DNA from: JADJLQ01 sp031417835
GTDB lineage: Bacteria; Bacteroidota; Bacteroidia; Chitinophagales; Saprospiraceae
Direction: 5' to 3'
Assembly: GCA_031417835.1 (NCBI GenBank)
Contig: JANOWJ010000125.1
Location: 25,351 to 89,350 of the forward strand
Length of the DNA: 64,000 bases
Positions 26,806 to 36,148 of this stretch are shown here, piece after piece. The notes beneath the pieces were generated by a model. That model was not told where the DNA came from. It searched no databases and saw nothing but the letters and a program-made list of their open reading frames with translations. The translations under genes and the position numbers were made by a program. How positions within the stretch are numbered: position 1 is the stretch's first letter; each line of letters begins with the position of its first letter.

Positions 26806-27828
26806 TATTTTTTTAAGGTGTATAAATATAAGAATAAAGTTGCAAGGTCATAAAAAATTATCCAAACCACCAAAGAAAATAGGATCAGCTAACAGCCCAC
26901 TTCCCTAACTGCAAGATGCAGAATCGTTTCGAGTAAACTCTTCTAAAGTAATATAACTAAACATAATGCTACTTAGGTAGTTATATTGGAAAAATAATTA
27001 CCCATCTAACTAAGGTTTTCGTAATAAAAAGCTATAGTCACAAATCGGAATCTGGGGCCAGTTACAAAATAAACTCCAAGATACTATGGAATAGAAATCC
27101 ATAGGTTGAGTGCATTGACTGAAAGACATTTGATTTTGTTGTAAACAACATTGAATAACTTTATCTGTTCATTGAAATTTAATCCAGAATAAAATTCTGA
27201 TCATTGTTAGGCCCGTCTCTATGAAGTTCTAAATTTTCATGAATCATTTTGTCTGTTATATTGCCTAAACTCCATGTACCATATCCAATTCCCCATAAAT
27301 GCTGACCCTAATATCGCTTCTTTAACTCAAAGAATTCGTATAACATCAGCCTTGCACTTCGGCCCTTAAACCTTTTTACTATATCACTGATCGATATCTT
27401 CGGCGAATAACTTATATGCAGATGTAGATGATCCTTGCTCACTACCCCTTTTAATACCTTGCTAACCATGGCGTCAGACATTTATTTGATCAAATTTTTA
27501 CACCTGGACTATATTTCACCCCTTAACACTGAATACCAATATTTCGTACTCCATACCAGAGGAACATGAAGCTAATGTACGCTGTGACTTCATTTCCGAA
27601 TGTTCTCCATCTTCAAAACCACTGAGAACTGTAGAAGCTAAATCCTTGCAAAAAAATGGCATAGCTTAAGATAGCGATTGGGTAGTTAATAAACTATTAG
27701 AAATAACTCTTTGCGGAAATATGTTCAAGGAGTTTTCAAATTGATATTGAGTCCCCAACTAACCTGATTTGGGATATAATAGTTAAAGCTTAACCCACGC
27801 TTTCAATTCATAATTCTAAATCAACATA
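26806..27828. other. Kilobase gene-poor region with transposon debris
   Basis: No intact gene is present. The middle (27179-27598) holds a decayed IS200-like transposase. The flanks (26806-27178 and 27599-27828) are AT-rich, and I can assign nothing to them. The region separates the Gfo/Idh/MocA gene from the 3' end of the large 27.8-54.9 kb cluster. Confidence 0.6.
27179..27598 (-). pseudogene. Decayed IS200/IS605-type transposase (TnpA)
   Basis: Conceptual translation gives recognisable IS200-type Y1 transposase segments. LVWSTKYWYSVLRGE is followed by an in-frame stop. Then comes KGVVSKDHLHLHISYSPKIS (the HUH region, here HLH), IVKRFKGRSARLMLYEFFEL and KKRY, a TAG stop where Trp is expected, then GQHLWGIGYGTWSLGNIT and the ending NNDQNFILD. 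At least two stops and one frameshift near the 5' end make it non-functional. Terminal structures were not found. It marks an old insertion at the downstream edge of the large cluster. Confidence 0.88.
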
Positions 27829-29286
27829 CTACCTAATATCCACTTTAATAATAACAGGTAAAATCATTTTATCTGAAAATAAGGCTTTCACTCCGACCCT
27901 GGCTTCATTCATACTCATTTTTTCAGCGGATATTAAATTTTTACCAAACGCCTTTTTAAGGCCGTCATATTTATTTGCTATTTGAAGTTTTTTGAATATG
28001 CTTAAATTTTCTATAAATCTGGGAATTTTCTGCGGCGAAATCAGAACATATAAAAATTCACTTCCTTGCTCATTAAAAACAAAAGCTTTATATTCATCCG
28101 GAATGAATAATTTATTTATGCCGGAAATTGATTTGAGCTTATTAAATTCATTCACTTTTCCCTCCGGGGTAAAATATTTTGGCCAGTGAATGAATTCATT
28201 TTTTTTAGAATCTATAGAAAAACAATAGACATACAATTGACTTCTGGATGATTGAACCTCCAATCTCAGTTGATCTCCGGTATTAAGTTTTTCAACCGGA
28301 CTGAAAAGATGATTTTCTAAGAGGGTATTCATAGCGGAAAACCTCAGGGTGCCCTCTTCAGTATGGCCGGGTATTTCTAGGCTTATATTCACCTCTATTT
28401 CATTTTCATTTAAGAGATAATTAAATGGAATAAAATGATATGCCTGCTTGGTATATTCTGCAAAGTCGGTATATTTTATCCAAACAAATCCTCCATTAGC
28501 CCATTCAGTCCCCCAGCTATTCATCAATTCGAAGGCACCCTTGTCATCATCAAAGCCGATTACGGTCATGGCGTGTTGATCGGCAAATGTGGTATCACCA
28601 ATTAAGGGATTCCAAAATGTATTGCCAGGCTTAAGTAATTTAAAATTTTTTTTGATCGTGATTCCGATTACGACAGGTAGCTTTCTGGATAAACTTGCTT
28701 TAGTTTTATATATTTTATCTAATGAAGATTCTTCCTTGTTAAACAGTTTTTCAAAAGTCTGGATTTTAAATTTTTCGGCTTGTTTAAGTTCTTCCACTTT
28801 AGGTAATTTATCACACCGGTTTTTAAACTTATCAAATTCTTTTGCAGCAATGTCTCCTTTTTCTATGAGCAGTTTACCAGCGTCCATTATATTACTTCCA
28901 CTATAAACACAATTTCCTTTCCAGATTTGGTTATAAATAAAAAGCGCCGAGAAAGCATTATTCTTGATTTTTTCGATTGAATCTTTCCAGTTGTTTTTAA
29001 CAGCATGGAGAATACTCAAAGCTCCATAGCCGACCGCCCAACCTGTACAGGAGAGAATCTCACCTTGATGTTGAGGCCGTGGAGCATAGGGTTTTAGATC
29101 AATTTTGTACACTCCCTTTGTCTTATGCTCAAGGGACTTGTTTCCTTTCTGGTCGCTATATGCACTCTTTGTCTCTAAATCTTCATCCAATAATAAACCT
29201 TGGGCAATTGAATTAAGAGGATTAGCAATCCATAAGACCATATAACTAAATATGATCAGATCATGTCTTATTTTACTTCTGCCCAT
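27829..29286 (-). CDS. Papain-like (C1A) cysteine protease, exported
   Basis: A 485-residue exported protein with a signal-like N-terminus (IIFSYMVLWIANPLNSIAQ). The catalytic set of the papain family is visible: Gln74 and Cys80 in QGEILSCTGWAVGYGA, His238 in DQHAMTVIGFDDDKG, and Asn256 in NSWGTEW. The C-terminal 190 residues are beta-rich (LNTGDQLRLEVQSSRSQLYV), like the DUF4384-type domains often joined to bacterial caspase-like or peptidase proteins (pattern-based). It is the last gene of the cluster. Its start overlaps the preceding gene by 19 bases, and a caspase-like protein is encoded three genes upstream. Substrate unknown. Confidence 0.85.
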   Translation of the reverse strand: MGRSKIRHDLIIFSYMVLWIANPLNSIAQGLLLDEDLETKSAYSDQKGNKSLEHKTKGVYKIDLKPYAPRPQHQGEILSCTGWAVGYGALSILHAVKNNWKDSIEKIKNNAFSALFIYNQIWKGNCVYSGSNIMDAGKLLIEKGDIAAKEFDKFKNRCDKLPKVEELKQAEKFKIQTFEKLFNKEESSLDKIYKTKASLSRKLPVVIGITIKKNFKLLKPGNTFWNPLIGDTTFADQHAMTVIGFDDDKGAFELMNSWGTEWANGGFVWIKYTDFAEYTKQAYHFIPFNYLLNENEIEVNISLEIPGHTEEGTLRFSAMNTLLENHLFSPVEKLNTGDQLRLEVQSSRSQLYVYCFSIDSKKNEFIHWPKYFTPEGKVNEFNKLKSISGINKLFIPDEYKAFVFNEQGSEFLYVLISPQKIPRFIENLSIFKKLQIANKYDGLKKAFGKNLISAEKMSMNEARVGVKALFSDKMILPVIIKVDIR

Positions 29287-29864
29287 GTATGGAATTTATT
29301 GTGACCGATCAGATGAGTATCCAATAAAGTATTATTGTATTTTTTTAATTCGGCTTGTAGCTTTTGAAATAATTGAAATGCTAATTTGCCGTATTGTATG
29401 ATTTGAGGAATAAGAGTCAAGAAGGAAGCACCAGTAATTTGCCCATTCGTAACTTCCACCACTACTTTTTGGTAATTATTTGCATAATAGTCCCTGGCTT
29501 CATTCAAGTCGAATGAGATTTGTTTGGCATAACCATCAGGATTTTTTATGATATATTTCCTGACTGCCTTATTTAACATATCATCTTTAATTTTTAATAA
29601 AATTTGATTAAAGCGGTCAGCGCTGTTATTATACGCCGTAATTACCCGTTCCACATCTTTAGGATCATAATCATTTTGAATCCTTTTAAAATCTCGAATC
29701 GATTGCTCAGCCTTATTCCTTGCATCCTCAAAATCTTTTAAGAAGTCAGTATTTAAAAAACAATTCAAACCCCAATATGGAGATGTGCCTGGACAATTTT
29801 GTGAAAAGCCAATTCCAGAAAAGAAAGTTAAAATCAAAATATTTATTAAGTTTTTCATATACAC
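29268..29864 (-). CDS. Exported helical protein of unknown function
   Basis: A 198-residue protein with signal peptide MKNLINILILTFFSGIGFSQ (translation may start two codons in). The mature part opens NCPGTSPYWGLNCF, with a probable disulphide pair. It is then almost all helical and charged (DARNKAEQSIRDFKRIQNDY, later LAFQLFQKLQAELKKYNNT). No family recognised. Its 3' end overlaps the papain-like gene, so the two are very probably translated together; it could be a chaperone, inhibitor or partner for that protease (inference). Confidence 0.65.
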   Translation of the reverse strand: MYMKNLINILILTFFSGIGFSQNCPGTSPYWGLNCFLNTDFLKDFEDARNKAEQSIRDFKRIQNDYDPKDVERVITAYNNSADRFNQILLKIKDDMLNKAVRKYIIKNPDGYAKQISFDLNEARDYYANNYQKVVVEVTNGQITGASFLTLIPQIIQYGKLAFQLFQKLQAELKKYNNTLLDTHLIGHNKFHTWAEVK

Positions 29865-29869
29865 TATAT

Positions 29870-30664
29870 TTAAAAATTGAGTCTTATGCCAATACTAGGG
29901 ATCTCATTTTTATTATTTAGAGCAAAATCAAAGTAAGGTTTATTAGATGAGGTTGAATTTATGTTATTCATGTCTCGTTTATATTTTTTTATTTTTATTA
30001 TTCTACTAATCATCATATACCCTCCTGCAACCAATACAGCCCCACCAGCTGCAAGAAAATACTGCCCTTTTTTATACTTTTTATTTGCTTCGTCATAAAG
30101 CTCATCTCGGGTAGGTTTAGCGCCACCGTATATGGAAGCATCATTTGGATTTTTACTCGATGCATAGATATCATACAGTGGCCTAAAATTATCTTTGTAG
30201 TCCGAATTCGCTTTTAATCCTAAAAAGGCAAGCGTGCCGGAAGTCACCACTGTACCTCCTAATCCAGCATAGGCTGGCACTATTTTTATATCTTGTTGAT
30301 TCATTGCTCCTCCCCCACTTCCATCCATCGGAGTATCCGTCAATACTTCAATTTTTAATTCACCGGATAGTTCAAGGACATCAATGGTAGTAGTCCAAAT
30401 AATTTTTTTTGATCCTGCTTTTACTAGGTTTCCAACATCACCGAATATACCTTTAGGATGAATTTCTTCTCCATCCAAAGTGACTTTGAGGAAAATATTA
30501 TAAAACTGTATTTTTCTATTTGACTTTAAATCAAAAAGGATAATGACGGTATCCTGCTGATCATTGATAATCGCTGAACTGGGTATGATCGTAATGGAAG
30601 GATCCTGAGCGAAAAAGGGCAATCCAATCAATAAAAATGGTATGATAATAATTAGATTTCTCAT
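29870..30664 (-). CDS. Exported membrane-anchored protein with beta domain
   Basis: A 264-residue protein. The signal is MRNLIIIIPFLLIGLPFFAQ. Residues 21-120 are beta-rich, with the Ig-like pattern NIFLKVTLDGEEIHPKG and a Trp at IIWTTTIDV. A membrane-like segment AYAGLGGTVVTSGTLAFLGL and a second one, YFLAAGGAVLVAGGYMMIS, precede a basic tail. The C-terminal DFALNNKNEIPSIGIRLNF looks like a final barrel-type strand. The function is unknown. It lies five bases upstream of the helical protein gene and 181 bases after the caspase-like gene. Confidence 0.6.
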   Translation of the reverse strand: MRNLIIIIPFLLIGLPFFAQDPSITIIPSSAIINDQQDTVIILFDLKSNRKIQFYNIFLKVTLDGEEIHPKGIFGDVGNLVKAGSKKIIWTTTIDVLELSGELKIEVLTDTPMDGSGGGAMNQQDIKIVPAYAGLGGTVVTSGTLAFLGLKANSDYKDNFRPLYDIYASSKNPNDASIYGGAKPTRDELYDEANKKYKKGQYFLAAGGAVLVAGGYMMISRIIKIKKYKRDMNNINSTSSNKPYFDFALNNKNEIPSIGIRLNF

Positions 30665-30845
30665 GACTTAAAATGGTTATATAAAGTTTAGGTTTTTTTA
30701 TTTGATGAATTTATTATTCATTCTTCTCGGTTTGATTTTATCATTATTCATTTAGATTTATTCGGGATGATTTATGTAAATGAATACTCTCCTATTAGAA
30801 TAAAATGACATTTCTGCTTAGTCGGTCAATTATCTTAGACATTTA

Positions 30846-32426
30846 TTAATTATAAATGTAGATAGCTACATCTCCTAATTCATTTCTGTTCAGTAGGGGT
30901 GTTTGTTTCTTGTTTTTTACTTCTTTGACTATCCGAGGTACCTCCATTTTAACAAAGTCAGCGATTTCATTGATTGTGATGATTCCGTTTTTATTCAAAT
31001 CTGCTTTCCCATTTTCCATACCCTCAATAAGGGATTCGGTAAATGCGCCATTCCTCCATTTAATATCTTCATGAGATTCTTCTGATTCACTGCTGGAGGT
31101 AAGAATCGTAAGACCTTTCGGTGCATTTTTTAAGTTATGAATAGCCTGAATTACATCTTCATTATTTGCTTTTGCGCCACCGCTTTGGCAGGCATCAATA
31201 AAAATTATTTTTTTGCAAGGCAATTTTTGTAATGGACTTAATATTTCATTATAATAAGATACACTGGTAGAACTTTTTGATAACGGATCAAAATCGTCAC
31301 CTTGAATTCTAAAATCTTTGTTTTCGTCCACAAAACCATGGGAAGAAAAAAACAAAAAGACGATATCATCCTCGGTTAGAGTACCAACATTTATTTTTGA
31401 TTGGATAGATTCAATAGATATTCTGATTTTTTGGGTTGTAGCCTTAGAACCTATTAGGGTATCTATTTGGATAGAATTAAAATAATTTAATGCCTTGTAT
31501 CGCTGTTTATCGTAAGCAAGGGCAAAGTCACGAGCATCTTTCATGGAATACTTCAAGTTTGTTTTGGTGCCGATGGATAATAAATAAAGATTAGGTTTGA
31601 TCGGCGAATAATTTATTTTAAACTTTTGGGATTCCGCCAGTATCTTGTTATTCTCTACACGAACCAGAATTTCATTTATTGGAAATTTATCACTCAGTGA
31701 AATTTTGTCTCTGAGCGAATAACTTCCATCACCTAGGTCAATAAATTTTGTATTTTTATTAGAACTCCAGTATACCCTGTTTAAAAATGTTTTTACATTT
31801 CCAGTAACTAATTTTTCATTGCTTATTATTCTCAATTCTATTTCAAGTTCAGGTTGCTTCGTAGTATATAACTCATTCCGTGGGATAGAAAGGACATTGG
31901 GGATGGTCCATAATATTTTTGTAGTAAGGTATTGAGCTTTAGAACTTACCGTAATTTTTGCAGGGTCCCTGATCAGAGTTTTCTCGCTGGAATATTTCAA
32001 ATCTGAAGTTAAAGTTACTATTGCTTGAACCTCATTTGATCCAATATTAACCGGAATAAGCATTGAATAAATATGTTCTTTATATTCCGGTCCAGAGATC
32101 AAAGAGACTTCTCCCGCTTTACTCCCAATTTCAAGCCCATTGATCAAGATTGTTATTTGATCTTTGACTAATTTCTTTTCGCTTTTTATTTTTATTTGGA
32201 TTTTAATCCTGTCGCTAACTGTTCTTATGGTATCCTTATCCAGTGGAGAAATCCATTCAAAGGTTACTAGTGAGGGCGTAGATTTAATAGCTGTGGCTTT
32301 CGGCTTTATAATGAGCGTAGTAGATTTTGGTATTGAGGGAGCTGTTGCAGGTGCTTGTCCTGATCTAGGTATGGGTGTACAAGCAGCAATAGAAATAAAG
32401 ATAAATAAAAGTAAATATCGATTCAT
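30846..32426 (-). CDS. Caspase-like (C14) lipoprotein
   Basis: A 526-residue lipoprotein (signal MNRYLLLFIFISIAAC, Cys16). Residues 55-275 are beta-rich domains (FEWISPLDKDTIRTVSD and two Ig-like repeats). The C-terminal third is a caspase-hemoglobinase fold: YLLSIGTKTN, the catalytic His363 in FFSSHGF and Cys413 in IFIDACQSGG. An EF-hand-like loop, DLNKNGIITINE (476-487), follows, suggesting calcium control (inference). The surface- or periplasm-facing anchor is unlike cytosolic metacaspases. It lies in the minus-strand cluster between the lipoproteins and the papain-like protease, so two unrelated cysteine peptidases share one locus. Confidence 0.85.
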   Translation of the reverse strand: MNRYLLLFIFISIAACTPIPRSGQAPATAPSIPKSTTLIIKPKATAIKSTPSLVTFEWISPLDKDTIRTVSDRIKIQIKIKSEKKLVKDQITILINGLEIGSKAGEVSLISGPEYKEHIYSMLIPVNIGSNEVQAIVTLTSDLKYSSEKTLIRDPAKITVSSKAQYLTTKILWTIPNVLSIPRNELYTTKQPELEIELRIISNEKLVTGNVKTFLNRVYWSSNKNTKFIDLGDGSYSLRDKISLSDKFPINEILVRVENNKILAESQKFKINYSPIKPNLYLLSIGTKTNLKYSMKDARDFALAYDKQRYKALNYFNSIQIDTLIGSKATTQKIRISIESIQSKINVGTLTEDDIVFLFFSSHGFVDENKDFRIQGDDFDPLSKSSTSVSYYNEILSPLQKLPCKKIIFIDACQSGGAKANNEDVIQAIHNLKNAPKGLTILTSSSESEESHEDIKWRNGAFTESLIEGMENGKADLNKNGIITINEIADFVKMEVPRIVKEVKNKKQTPLLNRNELGDVAIYIYN

Positions 32427-32456
32427 ACACTTTACTTTGAAGTCAACTTGACTTGT

Positions 32457-33632
32457 TTATAATTTAAATTGGCTATTTAATTTTACCAATATGATTTCTT
32501 TACCATTGTCATAACTACCGGCCAAAATATAACCTCCATCTGAAGTTGAATTAGCCGCAGTAAATTCAATAGTCTTGGTAGCTTGCTTAGACTCATAGAG
32601 TTGTTCCATTGCTAGCGAAGAAGTCAAAAGAGCAGCTTCCCCAAAATAAACTCCCCCCAAAGTTTGCCCTCCCCAACCGACTGCAATGTATTTACCATTT
32701 GTATGCTTCGCACCTCCTAAGAATCCGCTTTCGGCTAATAAAGGAAATTGGTCGAATTTGCCAATCTTGACGCCGTTACTGTCAATACTAGATACATAGG
32801 ATCTTCGTAATGTTTGAGTTACGGTTCCATCTATGATTACAAATCCATTGGTTGTCACTTGAACCAACACTCCGGAACCACCGCCCACATCTTCCAATGA
32901 TTTATAGGCGATGAGTGGCTTTATGTTTTCATTTATTTTCATAAAAAATGGAAAAGGAATGCTGATTCCAAAATTATAACCCATGATTCCTATAGCAGAG
33001 CCATTACGTATCATTGAAACAGGAAAATATCTTCCGAATCCTGAATTTGTAATCGTAGCACTATCAATCAAATTTCCATTATCTGCATTGATTCTAAGTA
33101 ATAAAGGAAAGCTCGTAGTAAAGGTCCCATTATTACCAGCTACAATCAGTTCTCCTCTAGAGTTCAAAATAAGATCTCCTCCTTTTTCATCTCTTCCAAT
33201 TATTCCATAAGATTTTGGCCAGGCCAAGGTAAGGTCAGTCCTCAATTTAGCTGCAAATATTTGAGATGATCCACCTCCACCTTCAGACCCGACTATAAAA
33301 TAACCATCTGTGACCCGTATGAGTTTACCACCGATAATTTCTCCAAAATTATTTCCAAAACTCGTTACTATTTGCACATGATCTCCCGTAATAGATCTTT
33401 TTATTATGAATATGTTTCCAAAAAAATTAGCATCATACATTTGACCACTGATGATATACCCTCCATCTATTGCCTCAACCACACTTTCTACACTGACTGT
33501 TTTATTTGCTTGAGCTACGAAATGAGTTTCAAATGTTGGTAATACTACAACAGTTTTAATCTCATCTTCAACTTTCTCCAGGCTGCAGCCAATGAACAGT
33601 GTAACAAAAATAAATAATCTTAAATTTTTCAT
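32457..33632 (-). CDS. Lipoprotein with beta-propeller-like repeats
   Basis: A 391-residue lipoprotein (MKNLRLFIFVTLFIGCSLEKVED). The mature part consists of repeats of the type DGGYIISGQMYD, TDGYFIVGSEGGG, NSRGELIVAGNNG and SDGGYILAGSYDNG, each followed by a strand with (I/V)K or LR plus a polar residue. This is the repeat of bacterial seven-bladed-like propellers common in Bacteroidota surface proteins. No catalytic residues seen; a binding or scaffold role is likely. Its start overlaps the stop of the next upstream paralogue by four bases (ATGA), so they are coupled. Confidence 0.72.
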   Translation of the reverse strand: MKNLRLFIFVTLFIGCSLEKVEDEIKTVVVLPTFETHFVAQANKTVSVESVVEAIDGGYIISGQMYDANFFGNIFIIKRSITGDHVQIVTSFGNNFGEIIGGKLIRVTDGYFIVGSEGGGGSSQIFAAKLRTDLTLAWPKSYGIIGRDEKGGDLILNSRGELIVAGNNGTFTTSFPLLLRINADNGNLIDSATITNSGFGRYFPVSMIRNGSAIGIMGYNFGISIPFPFFMKINENIKPLIAYKSLEDVGGGSGVLVQVTTNGFVIIDGTVTQTLRRSYVSSIDSNGVKIGKFDQFPLLAESGFLGGAKHTNGKYIAVGWGGQTLGGVYFGEAALLTSSLAMEQLYESKQATKTIEFTAANSTSDGGYILAGSYDNGKEIILVKLNSQFKL

Positions 33633-34792
33633 TTATAATTTCCTTCGGCATCGGTTTTGTAAATAATAAAGTCGGACTGTGCGCCGGCTGGTCCCGCACT
33701 CAGGATACTTCCTCCATCCGTGGATGATTTAAGACTTAGACTATAGTTATCATCCCATATCCATTGTGCTTCATCAAAGTTTTTAAACCATATTTCTGCA
33801 CCTGTATCTTTATTTCTCTTGGATAAATAGATTTGGTTAGCCGACCCGAAACTATCCGTAATACCTGTCACTACAATATTGCCGTCCTGGGATTTAACGA
33901 CGCCGATTAGTTTGTCCTCCTGCAAGCCTCCCCATGTAATAGTCGTTCCTATTTGAGCTCCTACACTACTGAGATGTACCACATTAAATTCCTCATTAGC
34001 ATTTGGCGTTACACTTCCTGCTGTATAAAGCGATTTATCTGCCATTTCGACTGTAGAATAACCAATACTATTCAATCCGCTTAAAGTATACTCCCAGATT
34101 TTTACGCCGTTTAAATCTGTTTTATAAATCCAGTGATTAGATTGTTTGTATCCTGTGAAAATCAAATTGTTATCACTGGACAAAATAACATTTCTGGCTG
34201 CACAATTACAAGCAGTTCTTATAGATTTATTAGCGCCGGATATTTCCATTCCTACAGAATTAATTCTAGTGATGCCTACGGTTAGTTTGTCTGCATCATT
34301 ATATGCAATAAGATATTCTTTATTGGGTAATTCGATAATACCAATTCCTATTTCATTGGAAATAAAATGACTATAAGGAAACTTCCATTGCTCTGTAAGT
34401 TGACTATTTGTTTTTACAACATACAATTCCTTATTAGACCCTGAGCCAAATGTGGAATAGCCGACCATAATAAATCCCTTGTCAGAAGTTTCAATTATAG
34501 CAAAAGCATTCTCATCCCCACTTTCTCCATAGTTCATTCGGGTTATTTCTACTCCATTTTTATCAAATTTCACGGCAAATATTTGATTCCCTTTACCAAA
34601 ACTCGCTGAATACCCTACTACGACATAATTATTATCAGAAGTGGCCAGAATGTCTTTTGGAAAATCGTTGGATGGGCCACCGAATATTGCCTTGAACTTA
34701 GCACTACTGCCTGTAGCATTTGTCTCCGGATCGACCTTTTCCAGGTTACAACTACACATCATTGAAATAATTATAAATAAAAGATATCTCAT
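33629..34792 (-). CDS. Lipoprotein with beta-propeller-like repeats, paralogue
   Basis: A 387-residue lipoprotein (MRYLLFIIISMMCSCNLEKVDPETN). It has repeats such as ATSDNNYVVVGYSASFG, TSDKGFIMVGYSTFGSG, SSDNNLIFTGYKQS and STDGGSILSAGP, matching the propeller-type repeat of its downstream neighbour. The signal peptide and first residues (CNLEKVDP) are almost those of the lipoprotein at 35021-36136 (CNLEKIDP), whose mature part is quite different. This supports a segmental duplication whose break lies soon after the lipid anchor. It is a predicted envelope binding or scaffold protein. Confidence 0.72.
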   Translation of the reverse strand: MRYLLFIIISMMCSCNLEKVDPETNATGSSAKFKAIFGGPSNDFPKDILATSDNNYVVVGYSASFGKGNQIFAVKFDKNGVEITRMNYGESGDENAFAIIETSDKGFIMVGYSTFGSGSNKELYVVKTNSQLTEQWKFPYSHFISNEIGIGIIELPNKEYLIAYNDADKLTVGITRINSVGMEISGANKSIRTACNCAARNVILSSDNNLIFTGYKQSNHWIYKTDLNGVKIWEYTLSGLNSIGYSTVEMADKSLYTAGSVTPNANEEFNVVHLSSVGAQIGTTITWGGLQEDKLIGVVKSQDGNIVVTGITDSFGSANQIYLSKRNKDTGAEIWFKNFDEAQWIWDDNYSLSLKSSTDGGSILSAGPAGAQSDFIIYKTDAEGNYK

Positions 34793-34805
34793 TTTTGCTT
34801 TTTAT

Positions 34806-34952
34806 TTATTTTATCAATAAATATTCATCAGTCACATCTTGCAAAGTGATTATGAGCAGCGGAGGTAGTCTTGCAATTTCCACTTTGTATTGTAAAATAG
34901 AATTACGGTCATATTTCAGCGTCAGAATTACAAATATATATATCATATTCAT
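34806..34952 (-). pseudogene. Duplicated 3' fragment of the 477-aa family gene
   Basis: On the minus strand a 48-codon frame ends LKYDRNSILQYKVEIA...DVTDEYLLIK. The intact gene at 36149-37582 ends LRYDRHSILQYKIEIA...DVTNEYLLIK. The DNA similarity continues through the spacer into the start of the following lipoprotein in both places, so this is a remnant of a tandem segmental duplication, not a gene. It could still be translated as a short peptide, but there is no reason to think so. It fills most of the 228-base gap between two lipoprotein genes. Confidence 0.85.
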
Positions 34953-35020
34953 ATTAAACTTAAATTTTATAATCTATGTTTTTAACCAACTTGTTCGTTA
35001 GCTTATTTTCAATTTATTTG

Positions 35021-36136
35021 CTATTTATTTTTAACTACTACTTTAATTGGATTCCAATAAACAGACATAGATGAATCATCATCTGTGCAATTTCCTATAT
35101 CATTATCTGAAGTGTCTCCTAATATTTCTATTTTACTAGCCACAAAAGTAGTGCTGTAATTAAATATACTTACTTTATGATCTAAATCTTCAAAGGAATT
35201 GGATATGTTTTTACTAACAATTCTAATAAGCTTTTTAGAAGAGGGAATTGAGTAAAAATGTTTTGAAGTCTCATAGTTAGCTTCACTCCAGTCTGATGTG
35301 GTTTCTTTTAGATGAAACTTTATTTTATACCAAATTTGATCGGAATTAACTCCAGCTATAAACAAACTAATTTCAAAATCGATATTGGGTCCATGTCCAT
35401 CAAATTCTTTATCCCCACCGACTAATACTGGGCACAATTTAATTAAATTTGTAGGAATACCAATTGATATTTCTTCCTCTTTACCAATAATATTAAAACT
35501 TAAAGACGGAGAAGAAATTTTTACTCCATTTCTTGTAACATTCAATATAGATATTAAATTTTGATCCTTATTCTCATTATCTGCATCAAACCTAAAAACA
35601 GCTTGATTTGGATTTGATGACTCTAATGGCTTTTTATTACTTCCATCAATTATCCATTCAACCTGATCTGAAGGTCTTAAACCGGTAGTAAGATTAATGA
35701 ATTTTACATCAGTTTTCCAAATTCCATTGTTTGTTCTATTATCCAAGGCTATAGAAGGTTTCAAATTTGGATATACTTTAATGCTAAAAATGGCACTCTT
35801 AAAAACACTATCTGATGTACTAGTGACCCATGCATCTACTTTAGTACCATTGATTTGACTTAATTTAATAAATTTATAATCAAATGATAATTTCGTATTT
35901 GATATCGCAATAGTGTCATCAATTCGCCAGTCAATGCGTTTAATATGACTTGGAGAATTAACGGATAATTTGAATGTTAATATTTCTGCAGTATCTATTT
36001 CTAAATTAATTTGAGTTTGATCATTTGCTGTAAATGATAATATTTTAAAACTTTCTAATATTATCACTGACGGATCGATCTTTTCCAAGTTACAGGCACA
36101 TATCATTGTAATGATTATAAATAAAATATATTTCAT
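35021..36136 (-). CDS. Lipoprotein with Ig-like repeats
   Basis: A 371-residue lipoprotein (MKYILFIIITMICACNLEKIDPS). The mature protein is beta-rich, with repeated patterns such as FKLSVNSPSHIKRIDWRIDD and LRPSDQVEWIIDGSNKKP, typical of PKD/Ig-like domains (the (D/E)W.IDG turn). The C-terminal domain contains GGDKEFDGHGPNIDFEISLF. No catalytic motif is seen. It starts 12 bases after the 477-aa family gene, so both are probably co-transcribed. Confidence 0.68.
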   Translation of the reverse strand: MKYILFIIITMICACNLEKIDPSVIILESFKILSFTANDQTQINLEIDTAEILTFKLSVNSPSHIKRIDWRIDDTIAISNTKLSFDYKFIKLSQINGTKVDAWVTSTSDSVFKSAIFSIKVYPNLKPSIALDNRTNNGIWKTDVKFINLTTGLRPSDQVEWIIDGSNKKPLESSNPNQAVFRFDADNENKDQNLISILNVTRNGVKISSPSLSFNIIGKEEEISIGIPTNLIKLCPVLVGGDKEFDGHGPNIDFEISLFIAGVNSDQIWYKIKFHLKETTSDWSEANYETSKHFYSIPSSKKLIRIVSKNISNSFEDLDHKVSIFNYSTTFVASKIEILGDTSDNDIGNCTDDDSSMSVYWNPIKVVVKNK

Positions 36137-36148
36137 TTTACTTTTTAA

